Below are positions 1-8,239 of a stretch of 64,000 nt of DNA, in pieces (position 1 is the stretch's first letter; the number at the start of each line of letters is the position of its first letter). The notes beneath the pieces are model-generated. The model did not search any database. It saw only the letters and a list, made by a program, of their open reading frames with translations, and was not told the DNA's origin. A program made the translations under genes and the position numbers. This DNA comes from Methylobacterium sp. PvR107 (GTDB lineage: Bacteria; Pseudomonadota; Alphaproteobacteria; Rhizobiales; Beijerinckiaceae): the NCBI RefSeq assembly GCF_017833295.1, contig NZ_JAFIBW010000001.1, positions 5,198,501 to 5,262,500 of the forward strand, written 5' to 3'.

Positions 1-1893
1 TTCGAGCCCCTCGTCGGTGAGGAAGACCTGAACGGGCCGGAAGGCGCGCTTCAGGGCATACCACGCCGATTTCGGGCGCCGCGCCCAGTCGATGACACCC
101 CAGCCCGCACCCGGCCCGAGATCGCTCAAGGACAGGACGAGGCCGCCCGCCGTCCGCGAGCGTGGCCGGCGCCACTCCGCGAAGGTCGCCTCCATCGCCT
201 CGGCGACGGCCGCCTGGCCGAGTTCGAGGTAGCGGTCCGGATCGCTTGTGCGCAGCCCGGCCGGATCGACGCCGAAGAGGCGGTCGACGTAATGGTCGCG
301 CACTGTCTCGAAATCCCAGTCGGCGCCGCGGTCGCGGGGGATGCCGGCCGCCCATCGCGGATCGGCCGGCCCGACCGGACCCAGGGTCTCGGGATCGGAG
401 GGATTCGAGAACGCGAGGCACTCGCTGGCGAAGCCAATCTCCGCGCGACGGGCATCCTCGAGGGGCCGGCGATAGGCGCCGACGCCGAAATAATGGGTGC
501 AGCCCGCGCGCGGCAGGAACGGCAACGCACCGCCGGACGGCGAATTGGGTACGATCACGAGGTCGGGACGTGACGCCGCCGCGAGCGCCGGCAGGGTGGT
601 CTCGCAGAACGCGTCGGCCCAGACGGCGCGCGGCGCGCCGAGCATCGCGGCCTGCTGCCAGACCTCGCTGCCGCCGCAGAGCACGCAGAGCGACGGCGCG
701 GTCTGGGTCCGGTCGAGGAAGCCCGTCACCTCCCGGGTCAGACGGGCGGCGAAGTCCGGATCGTCGTGCGGATAGTCGAAATTGGCCAGCATCAGATCCT
801 GCCAGACCAGGATGCCGGCCTCGTCGCAGAGATCGTAGAAGTCGGTTGAGGGATACAGCGTCGTGCCGGGAACACGCAGCATGTTCATGCCGGCCTCGCG
901 GACCAGCGCGAGCAGCGTCCGGGTTCCCTCCGTGCCCAGGCCGACGAGGTCCGGCGGCGTCCAGATGGCGCCGCGGCAGAAGACCGGCACGCCGTTCACC
1001 GCGAGCGACAGGCCCTCTTCGAAAGATCGGGTCAGCGACAGCGACCGGAATCCCACCGGGCCGAGATCGAACAGCGCGTCGCCGACACGCGCCGCGACCG
1101 GATGGAGATGCGGTTCGCCATGCGTGTGGGGCCACCACGGCGCGATGCCGGGCAATTCCAGCACGCCGGTAAACAGGCCCGGCTCGGCCTCGGTGAGCGC
1201 CATTTCGCGGCCGCCGCACAGGAGGACGACGGCGCTGACACCGCCGTCGATCCGCAGACGCGCGACGAGGCGGCCGGTCCCGTCTTGGAGCCCGGCACGC
1301 AGGTCGGCCGCCGCAAGACCGGGGCGGGCGCGCTCCAGGGTGATCGGCCGATACGGCCCGACGAGATCGATCTCCGGGCACCAGCCCGGCATGAACCCAA
1401 CTGCGCTGGTGCGCACATGGCGGAGCGATCCGGGCGTGATCATCCGCGGCCGCCAGCGTCCGCGCTTGGCCGGACGGTCGAGGTCCGCGCGGAGCGACCG
1501 GAAGCAGATCGCGAGCTCGGCAGGACCGTCGAGATCGATCGCGACGGAATGCGCCTCGAACATCGAGCGGCTGCACAGGATCAGAGCGTCGTCGAGCCAG
1601 ATGTCGGCCAGCGTCGCCAGACCCTCGACGTTGAGGCGGAACCGGCCGACGCCTTGAAGGCGGGTCCGGTACCAGACGTCACGGTCGTGGATCGGCTCCG
1701 GTGCCGTCTCGGACCAGCGGCCGGCCGCGAGCAGAGCCGATGCCGCGGTGCCGGGCACCTCGGCCGCGATCCAGTCGGTGACGCCGCCGAGGTCGCGCGA
1801 CTCCCTGCAGGCGCCGGGCGGCGTCACGGCGAGTTGCCAGGGCCCCTTCGGAGCCTGGGGCACGCGGCCGTCGACGCTGCGGATGCGGGCCAT
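1..1893 (-). CDS. Glycoside hydrolase family 2 (beta-mannosidase-like), C-terminus cut by window edge
   Basis: The 631 codons present read openly to the window edge, so the C-terminus is missing. The N-terminal half has the GH2 sugar-binding and immunoglobulin-like layout (YRTRL, then WLDDALIL, then WWPHTHGEPHLHPV), followed by the TIM-barrel part. A GGSE motif puts the candidate acid/base at Glu410, matching the GN(N/S)E motif of beta-mannosidases. FASECLAFS gives a candidate nucleophile at Glu491. Family enzymes remove beta-linked mannose from oligosaccharides. The ATG at 1893 has GAGG six bases upstream, overlapping the DUF1839 stop region, so the two genes are probably translationally coupled. 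No signal peptide is visible, suggesting a cytoplasmic enzyme. It is the last visible gene of the carrier-protein operon, where a glycosidase is unexpected. GH2 is a firm call; mannosidase specificity is likely but not proven. Confidence 0.85.
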   Translation of the reverse strand, partial: MARIRSVDGRVPQAPKGPWQLAVTPPGACRESRDLGGVTDWIAAEVPGTAASALLAAGRWSETAPEPIHDRDVWYRTRLQGVGRFRLNVEGLATLADIWLDDALILCSRSMFEAHSVAIDLDGPAELAICFRSLRADLDRPAKRGRWRPRMITPGSLRHVRTSAVGFMPGWCPEIDLVGPYRPITLERARPGLAAADLRAGLQDGTGRLVARLRIDGGVSAVVLLCGGREMALTEAEPGLFTGVLELPGIAPWWPHTHGEPHLHPVAARVGDALFDLGPVGFRSLSLTRSFEEGLSLAVNGVPVFCRGAIWTPPDLVGLGTEGTRTLLALVREAGMNMLRVPGTTLYPSTDFYDLCDEAGILVWQDLMLANFDYPHDDPDFAARLTREVTGFLDRTQTAPSLCVLCGGSEVWQQAAMLGAPRAVWADAFCETTLPALAAASRPDLVIVPNSPSGGALPFLPRAGCTHYFGVGAYRRPLEDARRAEIGFASECLAFSNPSDPETLGPVGPADPRWAAGIPRDRGADWDFETVRDHYVDRLFGVDPAGLRTSDPDRYLELGQAAVAEAMEATFAEWRRPRSRTAGGLVLSLSDLGPGAGWGVIDWARRPKSAWYALKRAFRPVQVFLTDEGLE

Positions 1894-1901
1894 CGGCGTC
1901 C

Positions 1902-2873
1902 TCAGCGGCCGAGCGCCCGGTCGAGCAGCGCGAACACGCGGGCGTAGGTCTCGGCGGGGCGATCGAGGCGCGGCGCCAATCCTGCAGCGCTACGGCGGTG
2001 GAAGGCCCGCGCGAGCTGGAACTGGAAAGCCTTCGCCTCCCGGCTCAGGTCGGCAGCCGCCTCCGCGGCGGATGCGAAGTCGCCGGCGCCGCTTTCCCGG
2101 AGCCACGCGAGGTGGCTCGCGAGCATCTCGAAATTCGCGCCGAGCTGCCGGGTCGTGTTGAACGCATAGGCGTGGAACACGCTGAGCGGCCGGCAGACCA
2201 GCCCGTCGGCCGTGGCGGCGAGGGAGTCGCGGAAGGCCAGGACGGGATTGTGCTGGGGTGCGCGGGCGCGGTGCCGGACCAGAAGGTCGAGGGCCGCGCC
2301 CGGCAGGGCGGTTGCCGTGAGGGGAGGGGCGACCGCCTTCACGAACTCGGCGTAGGGCGGCAGCGCGGCGGGACCGAAGATACCGGCATAATCCGCCCCC
2401 GAGAGCCGGAAACGGCCGGCATTGTGGAGGTAATCCAGCTCGCCTGCGGCCGGATCGAGCGCCAGGATGCCGATCGTCGTCTTGCCGTGGTCCCGACCGT
2501 AGGTCGTCCCGTGCGTATCGGGCAGGTAGAACGCGTCGACCTCGACCAGGACCGGCCGACCCGTGCCCACCTGCATCAGGGCGTGGGATTCCAGGTCCCG
2601 GTAGACCGCGAGTTCCAATACCTCGAGCCCGTAGAGGTCCTCGATATCGCCGGGCGGCGGCTTGAAGAAGGTGAACTGGTCGCCCTCGAAATCCTGCCGC
2701 AGGGTGAAGCCCAGCATCGCCTCCGGCGCGAGGCCGCGGCCGTGCAGCAGCTCGATCCAGAGGTCGACGTAGCAGTTGGTCTCGGGCCAATCCCGACCGG
2801 GATCGTGCAGCGGGTGCGGGACATATGGCCCGGCCGGCGCGAGCCCGGATGGCAGACGGAGGGCGGCGGTCAC
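1902..2873 (-). CDS. DUF1839 family protein
   Basis: This 323-residue protein starts with GTG, four bases after the ligase stop. It matches the DUF1839 family, as I recognise it, through segments such as NCYVDLWIELLHGRGL near residue 33 and VDAFYLPDTHGTTYG near residue 112. No enzymatic function is established for the family. The second segment, with conserved Asp, Tyr, His and Thr residues, looks like an active or binding site. DUF1839 genes are characteristically found beside amino acid:carrier-protein ligases. That makes a role in unloading or transferring the carrier-bound amino acid reasonable, but this is inference. There is no signal peptide or membrane segment. It sits between the ligase (4-base gap) and the GH2 gene (8-base gap), clearly one transcript. 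Confidence 0.85.
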   Translation of the reverse strand: MTAALRLPSGLAPAGPYVPHPLHDPGRDWPETNCYVDLWIELLHGRGLAPEAMLGFTLRQDFEGDQFTFFKPPPGDIEDLYGLEVLELAVYRDLESHALMQVGTGRPVLVEVDAFYLPDTHGTTYGRDHGKTTIGILALDPAAGELDYLHNAGRFRLSGADYAGIFGPAALPPYAEFVKAVAPPLTATALPGAALDLLVRHRARAPQHNPVLAFRDSLAATADGLVCRPLSVFHAYAFNTTRQLGANFEMLASHLAWLRESGAGDFASAAEAAADLSREAKAFQFQLARAFHRRSAAGLAPRLDRPAETYARVFALLDRALGR

Positions 2874-2877
2874 GCCG

Positions 2878-3834
2878 TCAGCCCCACAGCGCGGCGCGCA
2901 CCGGCTCGGGCCAGGCGGCGAGGTCGAGGCCGTGGTGACGCAGCAGCGCCAGCGTGATCCGCTCCAGGCCGAAGCCGACGCAGGCCGTGTGGGCGACAGC
3001 GCCGTCGGATTGACGCAGCTCCCAGGTGCTGCCGAAATGGTCCTGATGGTAGTTGAAGCTGAGACAGGCGGTCGGCTTCTCGACGCTGTTGACCGGGACG
3101 TTCAGCTCGAACTTCAGCCCCTGCGCCCGCTGATTGTTGGCGAGCATCCGGCCGGCCCGGCCGAAGAACGGGTCGTTGGCGGCGTCGATCGCGACCGGCA
3201 GGCCGAGGTCGCGCATCATCGCGGTGCCGCGCTCCAGCCAGGATTCACGGAAGGCCAGAACCTGCTCGGGGCTGCCCATGCGCACGTATTCGCGCATCCG
3301 GAACAGCTGCATCCGTGTCGGCTCCAGCGAGGGCTCGCGCCGGAAGCAGTAGGATTGCAGATCGAACAGGCGGCCCTCGGCCGGGAGCGCTCCCCGGGCG
3401 GCGGCGACCGGGTAGAGGGGGTAGCAGGCGGCCGGCGTCAGCACGACGTCCGTGGCCTCCTGCTGACCCGTCCAGTCCTGCCCGGCCTCGACGCAGGCGA
3501 GGATCTCGGCATGGCCCGCGGAGTCGCCGCAGAAGCTGTGAATGGTGCCCGCGAGGTTCGGGAAACCCTTGAGGTAGCCGCTGCGCTCGAAGGCCGGCCG
3601 GCTCATGCCCGGCGGGAACCGCATCACCTCTGCGCTATCCGCGTCACCGACGCGGGTGATCAGCCGATCGAGGGCCTCGACGACGCTCTCGAAGGCGCCG
3701 CTGCGGCCGTAGAGGCCGTCGACGCCGGTGCGGATCAGCAGGCCGTGATCGAACAGGCGGTCGAGGAAGGTCGGACCGCCGGCCGGCTCGTCCTCGAGCA
3801 GCACGTCGCTGGGGGGAGGGGAAAGCGATTCCAT
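2878..3834 (-). CDS. Amino acid--[acyl-carrier-protein] ligase (class II aaRS-like)
   Basis: This 318-residue protein resembles the catalytic core of atypical seryl-tRNA synthetases but lacks a tRNA-binding domain. Family members charge a small amino acid such as glycine or alanine onto the phosphopantetheine of a carrier protein instead of tRNA. Motif 2 is seen as [20 protein letters not shown] (residues 163-182) and motif 3 as [15 protein letters not shown] (284-298). Cys137, Glu182 and Cys285 have the spacing of the Cys-Glu-Cys zinc site that binds the substrate amino group in characterised relatives. The ATG at 3834 overlaps the dehydrogenase stop in an ATGA, which sets this start; an upstream extension of the frame is only a shadow of the dehydrogenase gene. 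The partner is presumably the carrier protein at 4994-5248. The exact amino acid cannot be read from sequence. Confidence 0.93.
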   Translation of the reverse strand: MESLSPPPSDVLLEDEPAGGPTFLDRLFDHGLLIRTGVDGLYGRSGAFESVVEALDRLITRVGDADSAEVMRFPPGMSRPAFERSGYLKGFPNLAGTIHSFCGDSAGHAEILACVEAGQDWTGQQEATDVVLTPAACYPLYPVAAARGALPAEGRLFDLQSYCFRREPSLEPTRMQLFRMREYVRMGSPEQVLAFRESWLERGTAMMRDLGLPVAIDAANDPFFGRAGRMLANNQRAQGLKFELNVPVNSVEKPTACLSFNYHQDHFGSTWELRQSDGAVAHTACVGFGLERITLALLRHHGLDLAAWPEPVRAALWG

Positions 3835-4997
3835 CACGCGCTCATGAGCTGGCCGCTGCCCTTCTGCACGAGCAGAAGCTTGGCGGTGTTGGCGAGGATG
3901 CGGTCGTTGCCGATCATCAGCGGGGCGGACAGGACGTCGCGCAGCGGTCGGCCGAGGCTGAAGGGCGTGTCGTTCCTGTATCCGGCGAGCCCGACGATCG
4001 TGAGCGCGCAGCGCACGATGTCGACGGCCATGTCGGAGACGGTGACTTTCAGATTGTTGAGCATGACGCAGAAGCCGACGGAGCCGATCGTGTCGACATC
4101 CCCGTGCGCGTCCTCGAACCGACGGAGTGCCGTGACGATGGTGCCGCGCATCGCCTGATGCGCGTTGGCGACCTCGGCAAGGCGCAGAGCCGTCGGCGGG
4201 ACCTGCCCGGGCCGGCGGCGCGCCTCGGCCTGCACGGACGCGCGGGCGCGGTCGAGGGCGTAGGTCGCGATCCCGTACCAGACGCTGCTCCAGAGCAGGT
4301 GTGACGAGGCCAGCATCGACTGGGCGGCGATCTCCGCGAACGGCTTCGGCAGGATCTGCTCGACGGGAATCTCCCGGGCTTCTAGGCGGAAACCCTCGCT
4401 GCAGGTCCCGCGCATGCCGAGCGTGTCCCACCCCCCGGTGCGCGTTAGCGCGATCTGGTCGGCGAAAAGCGCCACGAGCACCTGGTCGGAGGTCGCGGCG
4501 TCCGGGTTGCGCCGGGCCGTGGCCAGGATCAGGTCGGCCTGGGCCCCGTAGGAGATGACCGACGCGTCCTTGCCGAGGGCGAAGACCTCGCCGGTCGCCT
4601 CCACCGCGCAGAGGCTGTTGCGCAGGTCGCCGCCGATGCCGGCCTCGGTTGTCGAGGAGGCGACGAGCAGCTGCTCGCGCGCGATCCGCTCCATGAGCCG
4701 GCAGTGCCAGGCGCTGTCGAGCCCGTGGGTGACGAGGCTCGACACCTTGATGTGGTGCATCGCGAAGACCATCGCGGCCGCGCTGCAGGCTTGGCCGAGC
4801 GTGCTGCAGAGCTCTGCGATCTGCGTGAGCCCTGCGCCTTCACCACCGAACTGTCCGGGGATCTGAAGGCCCAGAAGGCGCTCGGCTTTCAGGGCAGCGA
4901 CCGCCTCCGCCGGGAAGCGGCCCTCGCGATCGACAGCGTCGGCGTGGCGAGCCGCCACCGCCGCCGCCCGCTCGGCACGCGCGGCCAGGGTGCTCAT
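3834..4997 (-). CDS. Acyl-CoA dehydrogenase family flavoprotein
   Basis: This 387-residue protein is of normal length for the family. It has the N-terminal helical domain (residues 1-120, including the [12 protein letters not shown] segment), the middle beta domain (about 125-230, [13 protein letters not shown] onward) and the C-terminal four-helix domain. These flavoenzymes introduce a double bond next to a thioester. Beside a dedicated carrier protein and ligase, the likely substrate is an aminoacyl group on the carrier, as with the prolyl-carrier-protein dehydrogenases that make pyrrole carboxylate. That is inference. The start ATG overlaps the carrier-protein stop by four bases (ATGA) and its own stop overlaps the ligase start. 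I could not place the usual catalytic glutamate with confidence, so activity is assumed. Confidence 0.88.
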   Translation of the reverse strand: MSTLAARAERAAAVAARHADAVDREGRFPAEAVAALKAERLLGLQIPGQFGGEGAGLTQIAELCSTLGQACSAAAMVFAMHHIKVSSLVTHGLDSAWHCRLMERIAREQLLVASSTTEAGIGGDLRNSLCAVEATGEVFALGKDASVISYGAQADLILATARRNPDAATSDQVLVALFADQIALTRTGGWDTLGMRGTCSEGFRLEAREIPVEQILPKPFAEIAAQSMLASSHLLWSSVWYGIATYALDRARASVQAEARRRPGQVPPTALRLAEVANAHQAMRGTIVTALRRFEDAHGDVDTIGSVGFCVMLNNLKVTVSDMAVDIVRCALTIVGLAGYRNDTPFSLGRPLRDVLSAPLMIGNDRILANTAKLLLVQKGSGQLMSA

Positions 4998-5248
4998 GCG
5001 GCTTCCCGATTGATCAGGGTGGACACGGCGTCGCGGATCGACCGGATCGTCGAGAACGACTTGCGGTTCAGGAGCGCGTCGGGGAACTCGACATCGAACC
5101 GCTCCTCCAGGGCCAGCATCAGCTGGACGGAGCCGAACGAGTCGAGCCCCCTGTCGAACAGGCTGTCGTCCTCGGAGAGCTGATCGGCCCGTCCGGCGAA
5201 CGCTTCGTTCGATTCAAGGATGTCGCGAATGTCTTGGGTGATGTTCAA
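4994..5248 (-). CDS. Acyl/aminoacyl carrier protein
   Basis: This 84-residue acidic protein has the carrier-protein fold signature DRGLDSFGSVQLM; Ser37 is the expected 4'-phosphopantetheine site. It is the first gene of a five-gene minus-strand operon and the probable acceptor for the amino acid:carrier-protein ligase. The start is TTG, supported by GGAGG six bases upstream. No ATG in a sensible position competes with it. A phosphopantetheinyl transferase is not seen in the window, so a housekeeping one elsewhere must activate it. The context argues against a role in bulk fatty acid synthesis, because no fab genes are nearby. Confidence 0.92.
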   Translation of the reverse strand: MNITQDIRDILESNEAFAGRADQLSEDDSLFDRGLDSFGSVQLMLALEERFDVEFPDALLNRKSFSTIRSIRDAVSTLINREAA

Positions 5249-5276
5249 GGTGGGCCTCCGCGCTTCGATTTAAGAC

Positions 5277-5306
5277 ACACTATTGATTTGATTCTATCGA
5301 CGTCAA
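5277..5306 (-). promoter_or_regulatory. Probable sigma-70 promoter of the carrier-protein operon
   Basis: Read on the minus strand there is a -35 hexamer TTGACG (5306-5301), a 17-base spacer and ATAGTG; with an 18-base spacer the -10 is TAGTGT. The surrounding 60 bases are strikingly AT-rich against the local GC. Transcription would start near 5270, giving a leader of about 20 bases before the TTG start at 5248. Confidence 0.5.
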
Positions 5307-5632
5307 ATAATCCATTTGTTAATAGTAAATATGAGCCATCTTGATGGGGCAGCAGGCCGTGCCGGAGGCCGCTGGCCGGGGCAGTGCGAGCGCCCCACTT
5401 TCAGCGCCGACACCTTTCCAATGACTTTCTGTCGAGCCGTTTTTATTGTCTCTGCACACAAATGGATGTGATTACGCCTCGCGATGAGTGAAATGCCGTG
5501 TTCTCACAACGCACGGTGGCAGCCTATTCAGCACGTTTCCTGAGAATCCGTGACTTGTCCGGCCCCGCTCTCGCATGGTGCCGCGGTCTCGCCCGGGCCG
5601 GGCGGATCGAGACCCGCGGGTGGCCGACGCGC
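5307..5632. other. Intergenic region between divergent carrier-protein operon and EPS acyltransferase
   Basis: No gene is supported here. Bases 5307-5335 continue the AT-rich promoter zone of the minus-strand operon. A second AT-rich patch at about 5435-5475 could hold a plus-strand promoter for the acyltransferase, but no convincing hexamer pair was found. A GTG at 5498 opens the acyltransferase frame 45 codons early. The extra residues are Arg-rich and unlike a membrane-protein N-terminus. Confidence 0.5.
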
Positions 5633-6721
5633 ATGATCTACAACCTGCAAGTCCTGCGCGCCCTCGCGGCCTACCTCGTGTTCCTGCTGCACTTCAGCCT
5701 CTACGCCGGCCCGGTCCTGCCGCGGCCGGACCTCCTCGCCTTCGGCGCGGCCGGCGTGGACATCTTCTTCGTCCTGTCCGGCTTCATCATGTTCGTCAGC
5801 ACGAGCGGGCGCGCCGAGCGCCCCGGCGCGTTCCTGGTGCGGCGGGCGGCGCGCGTCGTCCCGGTCTACTGGCTGGTCACCCTCGGCCTCGCCCTCATGG
5901 CACTGGCCGGACTGAGGCCCGTCGGGATCGTGGAGTTCCGGCCGGAATACCTGCTGCAATCGCTGGCCTTCCTGCCGTTCTCACGGGGCGGCTACATTGA
6001 ACCGCTGAACTCGGTCGGGTGGACGCTCAACTACGAGATGTTCTTCTATGCAGTCTTCGCGGCGCTGCTGCTGATCCCGACGGCCGCGCATCGGGCGCTG
6101 GCGGCGGCCGTCGTTTTCCTTGGCTTGATCCTGCTCGGGCTCGTCCCGATGCCGGGAATCTACTGGGCGTTCTACACGAAGCCGATCGTGATCGAGTTCG
6201 CGTTCGGAATCGGGCTCGGCTACGCGTATGAGCGCTTTGGCCATCCGCCCGCCAGGTTTCCGGTCCGACGCATCGCCAGCGTGGCCTTCCTCGCAGCCGC
6301 GCTTCTGCTTCTCGGCGGACAGGGCGGCGCCTATGCCCTGGGCGTGAGTCCCGAGCTGCAGGGCTTCTACCGGCCGCTGGTCTGGGGCTCCGCGGCGGTC
6401 CTGATCGTCGGCGCCATGCTCCTTCTGGAGCGCGCCGGAATCGTGCTGCGTGCGCGCTGGTTGTTCGCACAGGGCAACGCCAGCTACTCGTTCTATCTGA
6501 TCCACAACGTGCTGCTGCACAGCGCAGCCAAGATCGTGTCGGCTCTGGTGACACCGGGCATCGTGAGCGCCGCCCTGATCTTCGTCAGCGCATTCGCGGC
6601 GGCGGCGCTCGTCGGGGATCTGCTGTTCCGGTCCGTCGAGAGACCCGGGAGCGCGGCCCTGCGGCGGCGGTACGAGCGACGGATCCGTCCCGCATCCCTG
6701 CCGAGCGCGCTCACCCCCTGA
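5633..6721 (+). CDS. Acyltransferase 3 family membrane protein (OafA/YrhL type)
   Basis: From the ATG at 5633 this is a 362-residue integral membrane protein with about ten hydrophobic segments. The start IYNLQVLRALAAYLVFLLHF carries the family Arg-Ala-x-A and the catalytic His at residue 20. GVDIFFVLSGFIMF follows at about residue 40 and RRAARVVPVYW at about 75. Family members O-acetylate or otherwise acylate sugars at the inner membrane, using acyl-CoA. It directly precedes the glycosyltransferase cluster in the same orientation, so it probably decorates that polysaccharide or its lipid-linked repeat unit. A longer form from GTG at 5498 (407 residues) is possible. The ATG start is favoured because the hydrophobic N-terminus begins there. 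The acyl group cannot be told from sequence. Confidence 0.88.
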   Translation: MIYNLQVLRALAAYLVFLLHFSLYAGPVLPRPDLLAFGAAGVDIFFVLSGFIMFVSTSGRAERPGAFLVRRAARVVPVYWLVTLGLALMALAGLRPVGIVEFRPEYLLQSLAFLPFSRGGYIEPLNSVGWTLNYEMFFYAVFAALLLIPTAAHRALAAAVVFLGLILLGLVPMPGIYWAFYTKPIVIEFAFGIGLGYAYERFGHPPARFPVRRIASVAFLAAALLLLGGQGGAYALGVSPELQGFYRPLVWGSAAVLIVGAMLLLERAGIVLRARWLFAQGNASYSFYLIHNVLLHSAAKIVSALVTPGIVSAALIFVSAFAAAALVGDLLFRSVERPGSAALRRRYERRIRPASLPSALTP

Positions 6722-7058
6722 TCCGGGATCGGCGGCACGGGCGTCGGCGAACGCAGCCCTGTCCCGCAGGCACCGCACGGCATCGGCCAGCCTGCGCGCA
6801 ACGTGGACGGCCGGATCGCCTGGACGGGACAGAGATCCGAGCGGAATTTAACCTTAATGCAGCGCTTAAATTAACACTACTATCGCAGTTTATGGGTGGC
6901 TTGACATCGCTCTGCAGATTTCAAGTTCGTATTGACTTCTTTTTTATCGTCCTGGTCCCTAGTATCTCTGTGCGCGCCGGTCAGAGACATCGACCGGTCT
7001 GAGACTCCGGGACGGAACCGCTTCTCCCAGCGTCCGGCACATCCACGAGGAAGCTGCG
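6722..7058. other. AT-rich regulatory region upstream of the EPS operon
   Basis: These 337 bases hold no gene. Bases 6845-6965 are much more AT-rich than the surroundings. They contain TTGACA at 6901-6906 and TTGACT at 6932-6937, both usable as -35 elements, but neither has a good -10 at normal spacing. An imperfect palindrome around TTAATGCAGCGCTTAA (about 6855) may bind a regulator. This is the likely promoter region of the operon starting at 7059. Confidence 0.4.
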
Positions 7059-8228
7059 ATGCGTGTCGCGATTGTTCACGACTGGCTGTATGTCGTCGGA
7101 GGCGCCGAGCGCGTCCTCGAGCAACTGCTGAGAATCTACCCCGGCGCCGACGTGTATGCGCTGTTCGATTTCCTGCCCGAGGAGGATCGGGCACGGCTCG
7201 GCTACGAGCATGCGCGGACCAGCTTCATCCAGCGCATGCCCTTCGCGCGGACCCGGCACCGGAACTACCTGCCGTTGATGCCGCTCGCGATCGAGCAGTT
7301 CGATCTGGCCGGCTACGACCTCGTGATCTCGAGCAGCTACGCGGTGGCGAAAGGCGTCCTCACCGGGCCGGACCAGCTTCACGTCTCCTATGTCCACTCG
7401 CCGATGCGTTACGCCTGGGACCTGCAGCACACCTACCTGCGGGAAAGCGGCTGCGACGCCGGCATCAAGAGCGTGATCGCCCGCCTGATCCTGCACCAGA
7501 TGCGTTTGTGGGACGTCCGCACGGCGTCCGGTCCGAACGCGCTCGTGGCGAATTCGGCCTTCGTGGCGCGACGCATCCAGAAGGTCTACGGCCGCTCGGC
7601 CGAGGTGATCCACCCGCCCATCACCCTATCGCGCCAGCGCTTCGAGGGACCGCGCGGAAACCACTTCCTCGTCGCCAGCCGCCTCGTTCCCTACAAGAAT
7701 GTCGAGGCGGTGGTCCGCGCCTTCGCGCTGCTGCCCGACCTCGAGCTCGTGGTCGCCGGCAGCGGTCCGGATGCCGCGCATCTGCGGGAGATCGCCGGGC
7801 CCAACGTCTCCTTCTCGGGCTTCGTCTCCGACGACGAGCTGCGCCATCTCATGGCGACGGCCCGTGCCTTCATCTTTGCGGCGGAGGAGGATTTCGGGAT
7901 CATCGTGCTCGAAGCCTCCGCCGAGGGCACGCCGGTCCTCGCGCTCGGCCGCGGCGGCGCCCGGGAGACGGTCCAGGTGCGCGGCCCCCATCGCACCGGG
8001 ATGTTCTTCGAGACGCCCGAACCGCAATCCATTGCGGATTGCGTGCGCGGCTTCCTCCAGCAGGAGGGACACTTCAGCCGCGAGGCGTGTCGTGCTCAGG
8101 CCGAGCTCTTCTCGGCCGAGCTGTTCCGGGCCCGGTTCTCGACCTTCGTCGACGAGCAGATGGCGCTTCACCGGGCCTCCTGTGAGACGCGGCCGCGCGT
8201 TCTGCCGCGCCTCGAAGCTGTCGGCTGA
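7059..8228 (+). CDS. Glycosyltransferase family 4 (EPS locus)
   Basis: This 389-residue GT-B enzyme opens with the typical Rossmann start RVAIVHDWLYVVGGAERVLE. It has the nucleotide-sugar half at its C-terminus, where EEDFGIIVLEASAEGTP (around residue 270) is the E-x7-E donor-binding motif. VASRLVPYKNVEAVVRAF near residue 205 is the usual linker to the second domain. It transfers a sugar from a nucleotide donor onto a lipid-linked acceptor at the cytoplasmic face of the membrane; donor and linkage are unknown. A GAGGA sequence lies at proper distance before the ATG. It is the first gene of the long co-directional polysaccharide operon, 11 bases before the Wzc-like gene. Confidence 0.9.
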   Translation: MRVAIVHDWLYVVGGAERVLEQLLRIYPGADVYALFDFLPEEDRARLGYEHARTSFIQRMPFARTRHRNYLPLMPLAIEQFDLAGYDLVISSSYAVAKGVLTGPDQLHVSYVHSPMRYAWDLQHTYLRESGCDAGIKSVIARLILHQMRLWDVRTASGPNALVANSAFVARRIQKVYGRSAEVIHPPITLSRQRFEGPRGNHFLVASRLVPYKNVEAVVRAFALLPDLELVVAGSGPDAAHLREIAGPNVSFSGFVSDDELRHLMATARAFIFAAEEDFGIIVLEASAEGTPVLALGRGGARETVQVRGPHRTGMFFETPEPQSIADCVRGFLQQEGHFSREACRAQAELFSAELFRARFSTFVDEQMALHRASCETRPRVLPRLEAVG

Positions 8229-8239
8229 GGGCAAGGCAG

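Noticed and set aside
5498..5632. A 45-codon N-terminal extension of the acyltransferase from GTG
   Set aside because: The extension is basic and non-hydrophobic, while the family begins directly at IYNLQVLRALA, so the ATG at 5633 is favoured.
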